A stretch of 64,000 nt of DNA, taken from the NCBI GenBank assembly GCA_001189275.1, contig CP012158.1:434001-498000 (forward strand), read 5' to 3'. Source of the stretch: Pyrobaculum sp. WP30. GTDB taxonomy: Archaea; Thermoproteota; Thermoprotei; Thermoproteales; Thermoproteaceae. Shown one piece after another: positions 6,811 to 15,938 of the stretch. The notes beneath the pieces were generated by a model. It ran no database searches. It was not told the origin of the DNA and saw only the letters and a list, made by a program, of their open reading frames with translations. The translations under genes and the position numbers were made by a program. Numbering within the stretch: position 1 is the first letter of the stretch; the number at the start of each line of letters is the position of its first letter.

Positions 6811-9800
6811 CGGCTGAGGTCAAGATGCTTAGGCGGGACTTCCTCCGCGCCGCCGCCGCGGCGGCGTTGGTGGGCATTTCAGCCAGCGTCTTTGTAAGGG
6901 CGCAACTGTATCCCGAGGTGGAGAAGCAGGAGAACTGGTGGTCAGGCCAGACCGGCCGCGTCTTCAACTACTCAACGCTGTACCGCGTCCCGCCTCCCGG
7001 CAAGCTGAGAGAGACCGGCGGCGCCCTGGAGCTCAGCACGCCGGACGGCCTCAAAACTATTACGCTTAAGTGGTGGGAGAACTGGATAGACTGGCGGGAG
7101 TACGACGCCAGGGCCTGGCCCAAGCCGAGGGATAGGCGCTATTTCATAGCCACAGGCGGCGTCTGCGGCGGATGCGAGGTCTCATGTCATTACGTCGTGT
7201 GGATAGACAAAGAGACAAAGCTGGCAAGGAAGGTGCTTGTGAATCCGTTGAACAAGAGTAATTGGTCTCTTTGCGTCCGCGGCCAGTCGGCGGGCGCGGC
7301 GGCTGCGCACCCCGACAGAGTAGTGTATATCTTGAGCAAGATAGACCCCAAGACCGGCAAGAGAGTGGGGGTCAGGGGCGACGACAACTTCGTCCGCATT
7401 ACCTACGACGAGTCGCTGGAGATAGTGGCGACGTACTACGCCAAGGCCTTCTATGAGTACTTCGTAGAAGGCAACCCGCTGGGCTCCATGAGGTTGCACT
7501 GGCACGAGGGGAGGCCTCTGCAGACCGGCTTCTTCACCCACCACCCATGGACCAAGGACTGGGAGCAACAACACGCATTCGGAAGCCACACAAACCTCTG
7601 CTCCGCCGGCGCCCGTCTCGGCAATAATGCGTGGATCGCCATGGACCGCAACTCGCCGGACTACTACAGCGCTAAGACCGTGGTTCAACACGGCATGGGA
7701 CATCTAGGCGACGCCGCCCACTTCCTCATGGCTCACGGGCCTAGGTTGGCCGTGGCGCGGTTTAGAGGTACGAAGGTGATTTCGGTTAGGGAGAAGTACT
7801 TCCACACCGAGTTGCTTGCCGACTACTGGGTAACGCCGTGGACCGGCACTGAGGCGTGGCTGTGGATGGCCGTGGCTAATGTCCTCATTAACGAGCTGAA
7901 CGCTGTGGATTGGGAATTCATTAGGAAGTGGTGGAACTGGGACTGGTTCCTCAGAGATAGGAAGCTTCTGCAACACCTCTACAACATGGGCTACATAAAG
8001 ACCCTGCCGCCCGACGACATCTACGGCGTGACGGAGGACGGCGTGATCTACATAAAGGACTACGAAAGGGCGTGGAGCTACTTCCAGCAGTTCCTCAAGG
8101 AGTACTTTGCCAACTTCACCCCCGAATATGTGGCGTGGGTGACTAGGCTGAATGCCAAGACGCCGCCGCCCGACCCGCTGACGCCTGAGGAAATACGGAA
8201 CGCCGCCACGCTCATCAGAGCAATAGCTAAGGAGGTTGCAGCGGCCGGGAAAGCCCTCTCCATAAACCAGTGGAGAGGTCCAGGCCAGACATACGGCGGG
8301 TGGATGCTCGCCAGAGCCTTCTACTTGCTCATAGCGCTTACTGGCGCCGTGGGCACCGTGGGCGGCACCGGCGCCGCCTCGTGGCACAACACCGACTTCT
8401 TATATTACTGGTGGAAGGGGACTTTGGCGGCCCAGGTCTTGAAGCGTAGCTTGGATGGGCCGGCAATATGGAACCTCAACATGATCGCGCCGGAGGAGTC
8501 CGCCTTCGGCGCCTACGACCCCACCAATACTATTCCATTTAGGATGTACGACAAGGAGTGGCAGAACTACTGGGGGAGGCTCGGCTTCGCTGTGCCCGAT
8601 AGGGTATATGTCTGGGTTTGGCGTGTTGTGAATCCGCCAGCTACTTACCAGGCCGGCGCCCAGTGGGTGAAGTTTTTCTCCAACCCAGACTTGGTGGAGT
8701 TGGCGGTCCATATGACTCCCTTCTGGAACGAGTCCTGCTACTTCGCTGATCTCTGTGTCTCTGAGGGCTTCTGGCACGAGCGCCACGACCCGCAACCGGC
8801 GGCTCCTGGCATCTACGCGCCGGACAGATGGTTTAGCGTCAGATGGCCGGCCTACGTGATATATCTAATGAGAGAGGGCTGGAGGCCGAAGGACATCTAC
8901 AGAGCCACCTTGGAGGCTCACCAGTATATCGGCCTCGGCGACGTCATCTCGCCGGAGGAGTGGTATATGGAAATGGTCTGGAGAGCCGTTGCTAAGGCCG
9001 TGTTGATGGCCAAGGAAAAGGGGAGACCTTTGGACGATCTGCTTAAGGATAAGGAGATTGATTATCTAGGCGCTAAAGTGAAGATCCCCAGCCTCGCCGA
9101 CCGCCTCGCCTTCCTTATCGATGTAAATAGGGGCAAGAGGTACGCGGCGCAGTTGGGCATCGCGCCTGAGGAGCTACCCGCCCGCCTCATCAGAGATCTC
9201 TACGAGGGCAGGGTTACTTATGAACAATTTATAAACGACGTTCGGCGCCAGCTGTTGGCGACGCTGTGGGATGTGTACAACTGGGCCGTCTACGCGTTCT
9301 CGCCGCCGGCCACGAAGTTCGCCAAGGACCAAGGTCTTGAGCCGGTGGAGGCCCTCGAGCTGTACCAGTTCCTGCTACACGACACCAACGTCTACGCCGA
9401 CAAGACCTACCTCAAGAAGGTGCCGCGCGACCAAGTGGCGCGGATTGACCCCATAACTAAGCTCGCCTACGACGCCAAGGGCGGCATCGTTGGCATCGAG
9501 ATAGACGGCGAGGTGTACGTGGGCTTCAACGTATTGGGCACCGTGACGCACACCCTCAAGCTGGAGTGGTACAACCCGGCGATGGCCGAGCAGGAGTTAA
9601 GGGAGGTCAGCATACCTATCGTCCCGCTGGAGAGGGACCTAAAACGCGCCATGGAGGGCGATCTGGCCACAATACAGAAACTCATTAACGCCAAGTTGCA
9701 CTACGTAATACCCATACATGACTTCTGGGCGAGGATACCCGGTCTCACCACCGGCATCAACGTGAAGAAGGGCGAGTTCGTCTTCGTCGCCAACTCCCGC

Positions 9801-10772
9801 TTCTTGTACCAAGGCGAAAATAGCCGTGTCCAGCAGATGTGGTACTCCTTTGAGCTGTGGCCCTCGCTGTACCTCTGGGTGAATCCGATAGATGCGCAAC
9901 TGCTGGGTCTAAAGACCGGTGACACCGTGAGGGTGAGAATCTTGATACAGGCGCTTAACGACCTCGAGGTCGGTAGCTTCGTGACTAAGGTGTGGGTCAC
10001 GCCGAGGGTTAGGGAGGGCGTCGTGGTTCTCCTACATGGCGCCTACCGCTGGAGGCCGGCGTGGTGGGATTTCAAGAAGGTGCTGGAGACCGCCGGCTCC
10101 TACCCCACCACCGTGGTGTTCCAGACGGTGGATATCAAAGTAGATGGGGCGTCGCTGGTTGATAAGATAAGGGCGGGCGATTTCAACTGGAGGAAGCTGA
10201 CGTGGGTTAAGACGGCGGATCCGGCCCCTGTGTCGGAGGAGGACTTGGCAAAGATCGCAATCACTAAGCTATATAGGCAACGTGGTATGCCGTTCTGGGA
10301 CCTGGCCAAGTTCGTGTGGTGGAAGGAGACCGGCACCACCTACGACTTCGTCCTTCCGCAGACCAACGACCCCATTGCGTGGACCAACTTGTGGCACTTC
10401 AAGGTGAGGATCGAAAAGGCTGATCCGAAGGAGTACGGCAGTATGGAGTACGACTTCGAGGCCGGCAAGCAGGCCTTCGACTTCTTCTACAAGCTGTTAA
10501 CCCACGGAAGCGGCGGCGAACTGGCCAAGTCTATATACGACTTCTGGCGCCAGAGGTGGGGCGGCCTAGACCTCAAATTCCCGCGTATATTGGGCGTAAT
10601 AAGAGGCGACGTTCTATGCCCCAACAAGAAGCCGGGCTCGCCTGGATGCGCCCGTCCTGACCTCATAGGCATGAGGCGTACCTTCTTGTGGGGCTTGGGC
10701 ATAGGGCCGAAGCCTGCTAAGTCTGCCTACTACTGGCCGCCGAAGGTGCCGGATCTGAGGGAACTTCCGTGA
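6807..10772 (+). CDS. Tat-exported molybdopterin (Mo-bisPGD) oxidoreductase catalytic subunit
   Basis: The protein has 1321 residues from ATG 6807, chosen because it overlaps the anchor stop and puts a Tat signal at the front (MLRRDFLRAAAAAALVG, twin Arg at 9-10). An N-terminal [4Fe-4S] motif follows: C120, C123, C127 and C156. Near residue 265, HTNLCSAGARLG places a cysteine where the Mo ligand lies in polysulfide, thiosulfate, tetrathionate and arsenate reductases (serine in DmsA, aspartate in NarG). The C-terminal part contains the usual cofactor-binding domain (for example NPIDAQLLGLKTGDTVRVR). It is larger than most relatives, which are about 750-1050 residues. The substrate is probably a sulfur or arsenic oxyanion, but sequence alone cannot decide. 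Confidence 0.82.
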   Translation: MTAEVKMLRRDFLRAAAAAALVGISASVFVRAQLYPEVEKQENWWSGQTGRVFNYSTLYRVPPPGKLRETGGALELSTPDGLKTITLKWWENWIDWREYDARAWPKPRDRRYFIATGGVCGGCEVSCHYVVWIDKETKLARKVLVNPLNKSNWSLCVRGQSAGAAAAHPDRVVYILSKIDPKTGKRVGVRGDDNFVRITYDESLEIVATYYAKAFYEYFVEGNPLGSMRLHWHEGRPLQTGFFTHHPWTKDWEQQHAFGSHTNLCSAGARLGNNAWIAMDRNSPDYYSAKTVVQHGMGHLGDAAHFLMAHGPRLAVARFRGTKVISVREKYFHTELLADYWVTPWTGTEAWLWMAVANVLINELNAVDWEFIRKWWNWDWFLRDRKLLQHLYNMGYIKTLPPDDIYGVTEDGVIYIKDYERAWSYFQQFLKEYFANFTPEYVAWVTRLNAKTPPPDPLTPEEIRNAATLIRAIAKEVAAAGKALSINQWRGPGQTYGGWMLARAFYLLIALTGAVGTVGGTGAASWHNTDFLYYWWKGTLAAQVLKRSLDGPAIWNLNMIAPEESAFGAYDPTNTIPFRMYDKEWQNYWGRLGFAVPDRVYVWVWRVVNPPATYQAGAQWVKFFSNPDLVELAVHMTPFWNESCYFADLCVSEGFWHERHDPQPAAPGIYAPDRWFSVRWPAYVIYLMREGWRPKDIYRATLEAHQYIGLGDVISPEEWYMEMVWRAVAKAVLMAKEKGRPLDDLLKDKEIDYLGAKVKIPSLADRLAFLIDVNRGKRYAAQLGIAPEELPARLIRDLYEGRVTYEQFINDVRRQLLATLWDVYNWAVYAFSPPATKFAKDQGLEPVEALELYQFLLHDTNVYADKTYLKKVPRDQVARIDPITKLAYDAKGGIVGIEIDGEVYVGFNVLGTVTHTLKLEWYNPAMAEQELREVSIPIVPLERDLKRAMEGDLATIQKLINAKLHYVIPIHDFWARIPGLTTGINVKKGEFVFVANSRFLYQGENSRVQQMWYSFELWPSLYLWVNPIDAQLLGLKTGDTVRVRILIQALNDLEVGSFVTKVWVTPRVREGVVVLLHGAYRWRPAWWDFKKVLETAGSYPTTVVFQTVDIKVDGASLVDKIRAGDFNWRKLTWVKTADPAPVSEEDLAKIAITKLYRQRGMPFWDLAKFVWWKETGTTYDFVLPQTNDPIAWTNLWHFKVRIEKADPKEYGSMEYDFEAGKQAFDFFYKLLTHGSGGELAKSIYDFWRQRWGGLDLKFPRILGVIRGDVLCPNKKPGSPGCARPDLIGMRRTFLWGLGIGPKPAKSAYYWPPKVPDLRELP

Positions 10773-11332
10773 TATATATCTACTCCGTCCCTAAAACCCA
10801 CCCTTTTTTGATTAACCTCTTCAGAAAGGGGGTCACAGTCTACCTCCCCCTCCCCTCTTGCGAACTTCTCCTCCTCCACGCCTACGGCCGCCTCTCCAAG
10901 ACCCAGCTCCTTGCCGAGCTGGGGCTCAGCGAAGGCTTCTACGCCAGGTCGTCGCAATTAATAGCTATGCTTCCGTCCCTGGCGAAGCTGTACCAAGTCA
11001 GATGTTTTCTAAGCCTAGAAACTGCGCGGGCTAGAGACAGGGCGTATTACGAAGCGGCCAAGGCCGCGTATCTCCTCATCTTCTCCAGGGCCTCCCCTCA
11101 GCCCCCCAGCTTCCCCATGCCTGAGCCCCCCGAAGGAGGGCCCTCTGACGTCGTCGTGGTGGATAACTACGTGGACTACTTCGCGTGGAAGAGGAGGGGA
11201 GACTGGGCGTACTTGGCAACGCCGCGTCCCGGCCCCGTTGAAAAATTTTTAATATACGGCGTGCTAGACATCGATGAATATCTCAAAACTTCAATTACAG
11301 CAAGGCGGCATGAAGAAGCGGTTTTTAACTAG
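10769..11332 (+). CDS. Unknown protein downstream of molybdoenzyme
   Basis: The 187-residue ORF starts with GTG at 10769, overlapping the catalytic subunit stop by four bases, so it is translated from the same mRNA. It begins with YSVPKTHPFLINLFRKGV and has no clear membrane segment or signal peptide. A proline-rich linker near residue 110 (PMPEPPEGGP) divides a helical N-terminal half from a shorter C-terminal half. I do not recognise the family. Its position after the structural genes is where maturation factors often lie, so an assembly role is possible but unproven. Confidence 0.6.
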   Translation: MIYIYSVPKTHPFLINLFRKGVTVYLPLPSCELLLLHAYGRLSKTQLLAELGLSEGFYARSSQLIAMLPSLAKLYQVRCFLSLETARARDRAYYEAAKAAYLLIFSRASPQPPSFPMPEPPEGGPSDVVVVDNYVDYFAWKRRGDWAYLATPRPGPVEKFLIYGVLDIDEYLKTSITARRHEEAVFN

Positions 11333-11708
11333 AAGAGTTGCTGTAATAGATCCACAGATATGTAGAAAATGTAAAATGTGTACCAGTGCATGTCCCCTTT
11401 CGGCGTTGGATCCTCCACGTGTCGACCACAAAAGGTGCGTCGGTTGCGGCCTCTGCACATCTGCTTGCCCATTTGGGGCTATTCATGTCGTAGAAAAAAT
11501 AAGCATAGGCGCCGTAGCGGCGGTCATCCTAATGTTGATTATTGCCGCGGTGGCCATATACTATGCCATTTCTGTCTCTCCCTTCTACCAGCAACAGGTC
11601 AACCCCATAAACTTTACCACAGCTGGCATGGCTTACACATATGTCCCCGAAGGCGCCGAAATACCAACCGGCGAGGCGGCTGCAGGCGCAGGTTCTGGCT
11701 TCGGGTAA
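11310..11708 (+). CDS. Membrane-anchored two-cluster ferredoxin
   Basis: The 132-residue protein starts at ATG 11310, overlapping the preceding gene by 23 bases and preceded by AAGG. It has two [4Fe-4S] motifs close together, CRKCKMCTSACP and CVGCGLCTSACP. One hydrophobic helix follows (about residues 65-85, AVILMLIIAAVAIYYAIS). The tail after the helix is short and Gly/Ala-rich. The layout suggests a cytoplasmic ferredoxin domain tethered to the membrane, which could feed electrons to or from the respiratory complex; this is inference. An in-frame ATG at 11274 would add 12 residues. Confidence 0.72.
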   Translation: MKKRFLTRRVAVIDPQICRKCKMCTSACPLSALDPPRVDHKRCVGCGLCTSACPFGAIHVVEKISIGAVAAVILMLIIAAVAIYYAISVSPFYQQQVNPINFTTAGMAYTYVPEGAEIPTGEAAAGAGSGFG

Positions 11709-11734
11709 CTGAGGAGGTTTTTCTGTACCTCAGG

Positions 11735-12025
11735 ATGTACGGCGGCAGTGTTCCCAGGGATTTAAAAATCGATGCGATACGCCAGGTAGTTAGGGAGGAG
11801 GAGTACAAGCGGTGTGTAGAGGGTGGGAGGAGGCTACAGATGTGTTACGTTCTCCTGGCCGATGGGCTCATTGACAAGTTCAGCTCTCCTCTGCCGTCTG
11901 TAACACATGACGGCGAAGACCGCTTCTACGCCCTAAAAGGCGCAGACGGGAAACTCCTAGTGTACGATGTAGATAAATACGGGGTCGTAGAGCTGTCTCA
12001 AGCGGCGGCGACGTTGTTCAGCTAA
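11735..12025 (+). CDS. Small unknown protein at end of molybdoenzyme operon
   Basis: The 96-residue ORF begins at ATG 11735, 26 bases after the ferredoxin stop; a strong GAGGAGG ribosome site lies at 11711-11717. A non-ATG start nearer that site is possible. The sequence is hydrophilic, with two cysteines (YKRC and LQMCYV) and no recognisable motif. I cannot assign a function. As the last gene in the operon it may be an accessory factor of the molybdoenzyme. Confidence 0.5.
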   Translation: MYGGSVPRDLKIDAIRQVVREEEYKRCVEGGRRLQMCYVLLADGLIDKFSSPLPSVTHDGEDRFYALKGADGKLLVYDVDKYGVVELSQAAATLFS

Positions 12026-12787
12026 GTAAGACATTCAGGGTCGTATTGAGGTGTCTCCGTAAAAAGGACCGCCACATCTATCAACGGCGACTTGACAGAG
12101 CGGCCAAGACCCAGGCCCGGCCCCTTGGATCCTTAAGTACGCAAATAAGCCGCCTCTTCGCGTCTCTCGAATGCGAGAAGCTTGCGACATCTCCCGCCGC
12201 AAGTTCGGTCTAGATTGCGAAGAGCCCTTGTTGACGCTCGGCGAGGTTGTCTTGCGGTGGCCCAAGGCACTGGGACGGCTGGGCTTGTGGCCGAGCTGAG
12301 AGGGGTCAGTCTCCTGCGATATTTGCCTTTATTAAGCGCCACGTAGAGGAGCAAGGCACAGAAATCGTGGATGAGCTCTTCGGCTCTGCGCATCGTGGCC
12401 GAGTGTATTGGCCGTCTCCATCTTTGACCTCGGCTAGGCGGCCTCGGCCCTCGACAAGAAAGCCCGGAGGGGCGAACTCGCCAACGCCGCTGGTTGGCAG
12501 AATCCTAAGAGACGCCGTCTCTGTATCGCTTAACCATCTACTAGCAGATGTGTTGCAGACCGTCTCCTGGATATGTGAAGCGCGCCTCCTTTTAAGCCGC
12601 CGATAGGGGCTAGGCTGAGTTGCTGAGGGGGAGGGGCTACGCCGGTTCTGGTAAGAGGACGGCTCACTGCTTTACCACCAGGTTGTGGGGCACGACGTAG
12701 CGCTTAACCTCGTTGAAGCGTAGGGCACGGCTAATCTTTGGCCGCTAATCTTTACTGCGCCGAGAGGATTAACGATATCGTCGCTGA
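12026..12787. other. Gene-poor stretch with decayed coding remnants
   Basis: No convincing intact gene is present. Short minus-strand reading frames switch frame and hold stops: one around 12133-12393 starts with a protein-like stretch (AEELIHDFCALLLY), then loses sense. Another at 12664-12787 is described separately. I see no RNA gene or promoter with a gene behind it. The stretch looks like degraded coding DNA next to a PaREP1 gene. Confidence 0.4.
12664..12787 (-). pseudogene. C-terminal gene remnant behind PaREP1
   Basis: Directly after the PaREP1 stop the same strand reads DDIVNPLGAVKISGQRL in one frame, then FNEVKRYVVPHNLVVKQ and a stop (12664-12666) after a frame change. The two pieces together look like the natural end of a protein that lost its front and gained an indel. 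I cannot name the family. Confidence 0.35.
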
Positions 12788-13285
12788 CTAAGCTGTCTTT
12801 CGGAGTTTCTCCACGGCTTCTCTGACGTATTGCGTAAGGGCCTTCACGTCTTCTGCCACAGATTCAAGCCTGGCATATCGGCTCAAGACGCCGGTTTTGT
12901 CGAGGCCGTTGTATTGAAACTCGTGAAGGTTTAGGGCGATGTTGGCGTAGTGGAGTAGCTCCGGCCCAGCCAACTGCGAGAGGTCCCGCGCCACCTCCAG
13001 CATGAGTCCCGTCGGCATGACGGCGATTACCCAGTCCACAGCCTCAACCGCCTTGCCGCTCCTCAGCCGCTTCCTGCCGGGGTACCTCTGGGCCAGGGCG
13101 TCTCTGTATTTCATAGCCAGCGCCGCCAGCAACGCCTTGAAGGCTTGAAACGCCTTGCCCGCCGCGTTTCTATACAAGCCGGCCTCCAAGAACCTAAGGG
13201 CTAGGTCGGCCTCATACGCCGCCTCCATCAAACGCCCCTCTAGATACTTCTGAGAGTCACGCCAAGGCTTTTCAAGCTCGAGCAC
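12788..13285 (-). CDS. PaREP1-family protein
   Basis: This belongs to the PaREP1 family (PF05942), a repeated gene family first noted in Pyrobaculum aerophilum; its biochemical role is not established. The 165-residue helical protein shares an obvious core with the copy at 36708-37199: PWRD near the start, YRNAAGKAFQAFKALLAALA in the middle, and the NIALNLHEFQYNGLD stretch near the end. GTG at 13285 is chosen because a TATA box (GATATATAAAA) is centred about 28 bases upstream and because it gives the same N-terminus as the other copy. Longer starts up to 13366 would place the TATA box inside the gene. Confidence 0.75.
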   Translation of the reverse strand: MLELEKPWRDSQKYLEGRLMEAAYEADLALRFLEAGLYRNAAGKAFQAFKALLAALAMKYRDALAQRYPGRKRLRSGKAVEAVDWVIAVMPTGLMLEVARDLSQLAGPELLHYANIALNLHEFQYNGLDKTGVLSRYARLESVAEDVKALTQYVREAVEKLRKTA

Positions 13286-13590
13286 AAAAAAGAGTAATCC
13301 AAACATTTTATATATCAACACGGTTAGCCCGTGAAGCGCATCAGCCTTGCGCCTGACGATGTACAAAAAGCTGGAGCTCGCAACGGCTACGCTCGGCGAG
13401 ACGAATAGGTCTCGCTTTGTGGCGTCTCTAATGGCTGAGGTGTATAAAACTCCCTCAAATAATTATTAGATCCGCAGCTGGAGTATCATGATGGCAAGAT
13501 AGCTATATGTATGAAATTATTCTAAGTTGCTTAAAGACACACAAAATATATAATATATGTCACTTTATATATAGTTGTACATACACTATA

Positions 13591-13604
13591 AATATTTAAA
13601 TATT
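13591..13604 (+). promoter_or_regulatory. TATA box of ATPase subunit I gene
   Basis: AATATTTAAATATT is a perfect palindrome centred at 13597.5, which is 23.5 bases before the GTG at 13621. The same spacing occurs before many genes in this window and fits leaderless archaeal transcription. Confidence 0.5.
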
Positions 13605-13620
13605 GCTAGGAATATTTAAT

Positions 13621-15552
13621 GTGCCTTTTGAAAAGGTTTTACTAGTTAAAATCGGCCTACCTCCCCCGGTTCTATTCGAGGTGATATATCGACTTGGGAG
13701 ACTTGGCAAGGTTGTCTTTATAGATCGGCCAGAGCCCTTCGCCCCGGTCCCGCCCCTCTCTGATGTGGAGAGGAGTTTAGAAGTACTTAACGGATTCTTT
13801 ACGCTACTCGGTATAGAGGGAGGTGGAGCAGGCCTGTCTGAGAATCGTCTTCTGACCGAGATGCTAGACAGCGCGGCGGCCGCAATACGGCAGTGCGTTA
13901 AAAAGCTAGAAAGAGGCGACGTGGTCGCCGAGACGCTGAGCAAGAAAGAGGTAGTGGATTGCGTACAGGTTCTGGGGTGGAGCCTCGATGCCTTATTCAC
14001 CCTGCGGAGATATGCGACCTGGACGCTGGAGATCTACGAGAAATCAGCATATTCGGAGGGACCTGAAACCGGGCGCCAATTTATATCGCTGGAAAAGGAG
14101 CTCTTGGCGAGGGAGGCGGAGCTTAGGAAACTTCAAGCGCTGTATAAGTTTCTCCGGGCAGTACCGCGGGGAGTTTCTGTTCCCAGAGGTTACCAAATTG
14201 TGATAAACCCCACGAAACTGGTAACGACGCCCCACGAAAAGATACAGGTCGAGGATCTTGAAGTTTACATCACTGCGGGGGGAGACAGCTACGGCGGCGT
14301 GGTGGTTCCGCCGGACTACATGAAGGACCCTAAGCTTGCTGTTCAGCTGGTTTCGCAGGCATTGAGATCTACGGAGGAGTCTCTCCGCAAGTTGCGGAAG
14401 ACATATAAAGATATGCGAGATCTTTACCTAAAGTTTTCTGCCTTTGGAGATTTCAACTGGGAACGGGAGGTTGCCACGGTCGCCTTTTACGTGTTGGAGA
14501 AAGACATGAAGCTTGTAGATGAGGTCGTGGCGTCTGTGGTCGCCAAGTTCTACGTCGCTACGGCCTTCTCATATAGGCTTGAGGTGTCTACTAAGTTTAT
14601 TTACACGGAAGAGGCGCCGCGGGCCGAGAGGTGGCCCCGCCCACTTCAAGCCTTCACCACTCTTGTGTATTGGATGGGGGCCCCTGGCCCTAAGGAGCTG
14701 TCGCCTGTGCCCCTCGTGGCTGTGCTTTTCCCGCTTTACTTCGGCTGGATGTTCGGCGACGTGGGACACGGCCTTCTCCTAGCGTTATTTGCTGTGTTGC
14801 TCTATAAGCTGGGGAAGAGGGACTGGGCTTGGATATGGGGGTTCGCCGCCGTTTCTGCAGTGTTTTTTGGTTTATATTACGGCGAGGTGTTCGGCATGAG
14901 TTTTAGGGGCGGAGAGGAGGCTGTAACTCCGCTGGAAGGCATAGCATCCGCCGTGTTGTTCGGATTTACGGTGCTTCTAATAGCATTTATTCTCAAAGTT
15001 GTGAACCTGGTGATCCGCGGGGATCACTACGTCGCTGTGGGGCTCCATGTTCCGCTTATTTTGCTATTTACGGCCACAGGCGCATTACTGCTTGGCGTTG
15101 TAAGAGTCCCAGAGATACTATATTCAAAGCCGGGCATCTGGCTGGTGTCTCCGTTGCCCAGCCTCAGCCCGGCATTAGCTCTTCTTGGGCTGGCTTGGCT
15201 GGCGGCTTCCATACTTTACGGCAAAATGAGGCGCGTCGGCGAAGTAGGCGTTTTACTCTCTGAACTTCTTGTGGCTCTCATAGAGGTTCTCATCGCGTCA
15301 TTTGCAAATCTTTTCAGCTTCGTAAGGCTAGAGCTCCTGCACGTAGTTCACGCCACGTTGACGCATCTTTCTCTTAAAGCGCTACAACTACCCGGCGGAA
15401 TAATGGTAGTAATCCTCCTACAACTTCTAATCATCTTAGGCGAAGGCTTCTTCGCAAGCGTGCAGTCACTCCGCCTCCTCTACTACGAGACACTTACCAA
15501 GTTCTATGAAGGCAGCGGCAGAGTCTTTAAACCACATAAGATCCCCTCTTAA
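13621..15552 (+). CDS. atpI: A-type ATP synthase subunit I (a subunit)
   Basis: The 643-residue membrane protein matches subunit I/a of archaeal A1Ao ATPases. This stator subunit forms the half-channels through which protons or sodium cross the membrane beside the rotor ring. The N-terminal half (1-330) is soluble with long helices (for example LAREAELRKLQALYKFL). The C-terminal half has about seven to eight membrane helices, with the typical PVPLVAVLFPLYFGWMFGDVGHG near residue 360 and SFANLFSFVRLELLHVVHA near 560, whose Arg is the likely essential channel residue. GTG 13621 fits the TATA spacing; TTG 13603 is the alternative. No other ATPase genes are nearby. Confidence 0.9.
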   Translation: MPFEKVLLVKIGLPPPVLFEVIYRLGRLGKVVFIDRPEPFAPVPPLSDVERSLEVLNGFFTLLGIEGGGAGLSENRLLTEMLDSAAAAIRQCVKKLERGDVVAETLSKKEVVDCVQVLGWSLDALFTLRRYATWTLEIYEKSAYSEGPETGRQFISLEKELLAREAELRKLQALYKFLRAVPRGVSVPRGYQIVINPTKLVTTPHEKIQVEDLEVYITAGGDSYGGVVVPPDYMKDPKLAVQLVSQALRSTEESLRKLRKTYKDMRDLYLKFSAFGDFNWEREVATVAFYVLEKDMKLVDEVVASVVAKFYVATAFSYRLEVSTKFIYTEEAPRAERWPRPLQAFTTLVYWMGAPGPKELSPVPLVAVLFPLYFGWMFGDVGHGLLLALFAVLLYKLGKRDWAWIWGFAAVSAVFFGLYYGEVFGMSFRGGEEAVTPLEGIASAVLFGFTVLLIAFILKVVNLVIRGDHYVAVGLHVPLILLFTATGALLLGVVRVPEILYSKPGIWLVSPLPSLSPALALLGLAWLAASILYGKMRRVGEVGVLLSELLVALIEVLIASFANLFSFVRLELLHVVHATLTHLSLKALQLPGGIMVVILLQLLIILGEGFFASVQSLRLLYYETLTKFYEGSGRVFKPHKIPS

Positions 15553-15938
15553 TACCCACCACCAAATACCCGCCTTTCTACGGCCGCCGTTTTTACAGTA
15601 GAAGGCTCGCGGCTTGGCATCTCTACTCTATCGCATCCCGGGATGGTACATATACAAAAATAGCGTCGTATGGAGCTCTTAATTGCACCGACGCCGACTG
15701 CACTATCTTCATGAAGAAAGGCATTATTCACACCGCAGGTCTGTGGAGAAGATCTTCGCCGAGGTGGTGATAGAGGAGGTCTACGACGTGCCTACGAGAC
15801 GTTACGGGAAAGAGACTTGTTCAAGTGGTGCAGTGGGTCCGCACGTCTCGGCCACGGGCTACGCATACGGCGAGGCGCCGAGGGGCCTTTTCATGTTAAT
15901 AAAAATTTATTTTTTAAATCCAGTAAGTGTAATACTCC
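15553..15938. other. Intergenic stretch before the cobalt transporter genes
   Basis: I see no intact gene or RNA gene. A strongly AT-rich box (AAAAATTTATTTTTTAAAT, about 15900-15919) lies about 25-30 bases before the cbiM ATG and is its probable promoter. Confidence 0.4.

Noticed and set aside
12247-12606. A 119-residue plus-strand gene
   Set aside because: Composition and codon use do not look like protein, and minus-strand protein-like fragments overlap it.
15553-15938. Cobalamin riboswitch upstream of cbiM
   Set aside because: No B12-box-like sequence or stable aptamer-like fold was visible, and such riboswitches are not expected in this lineage.
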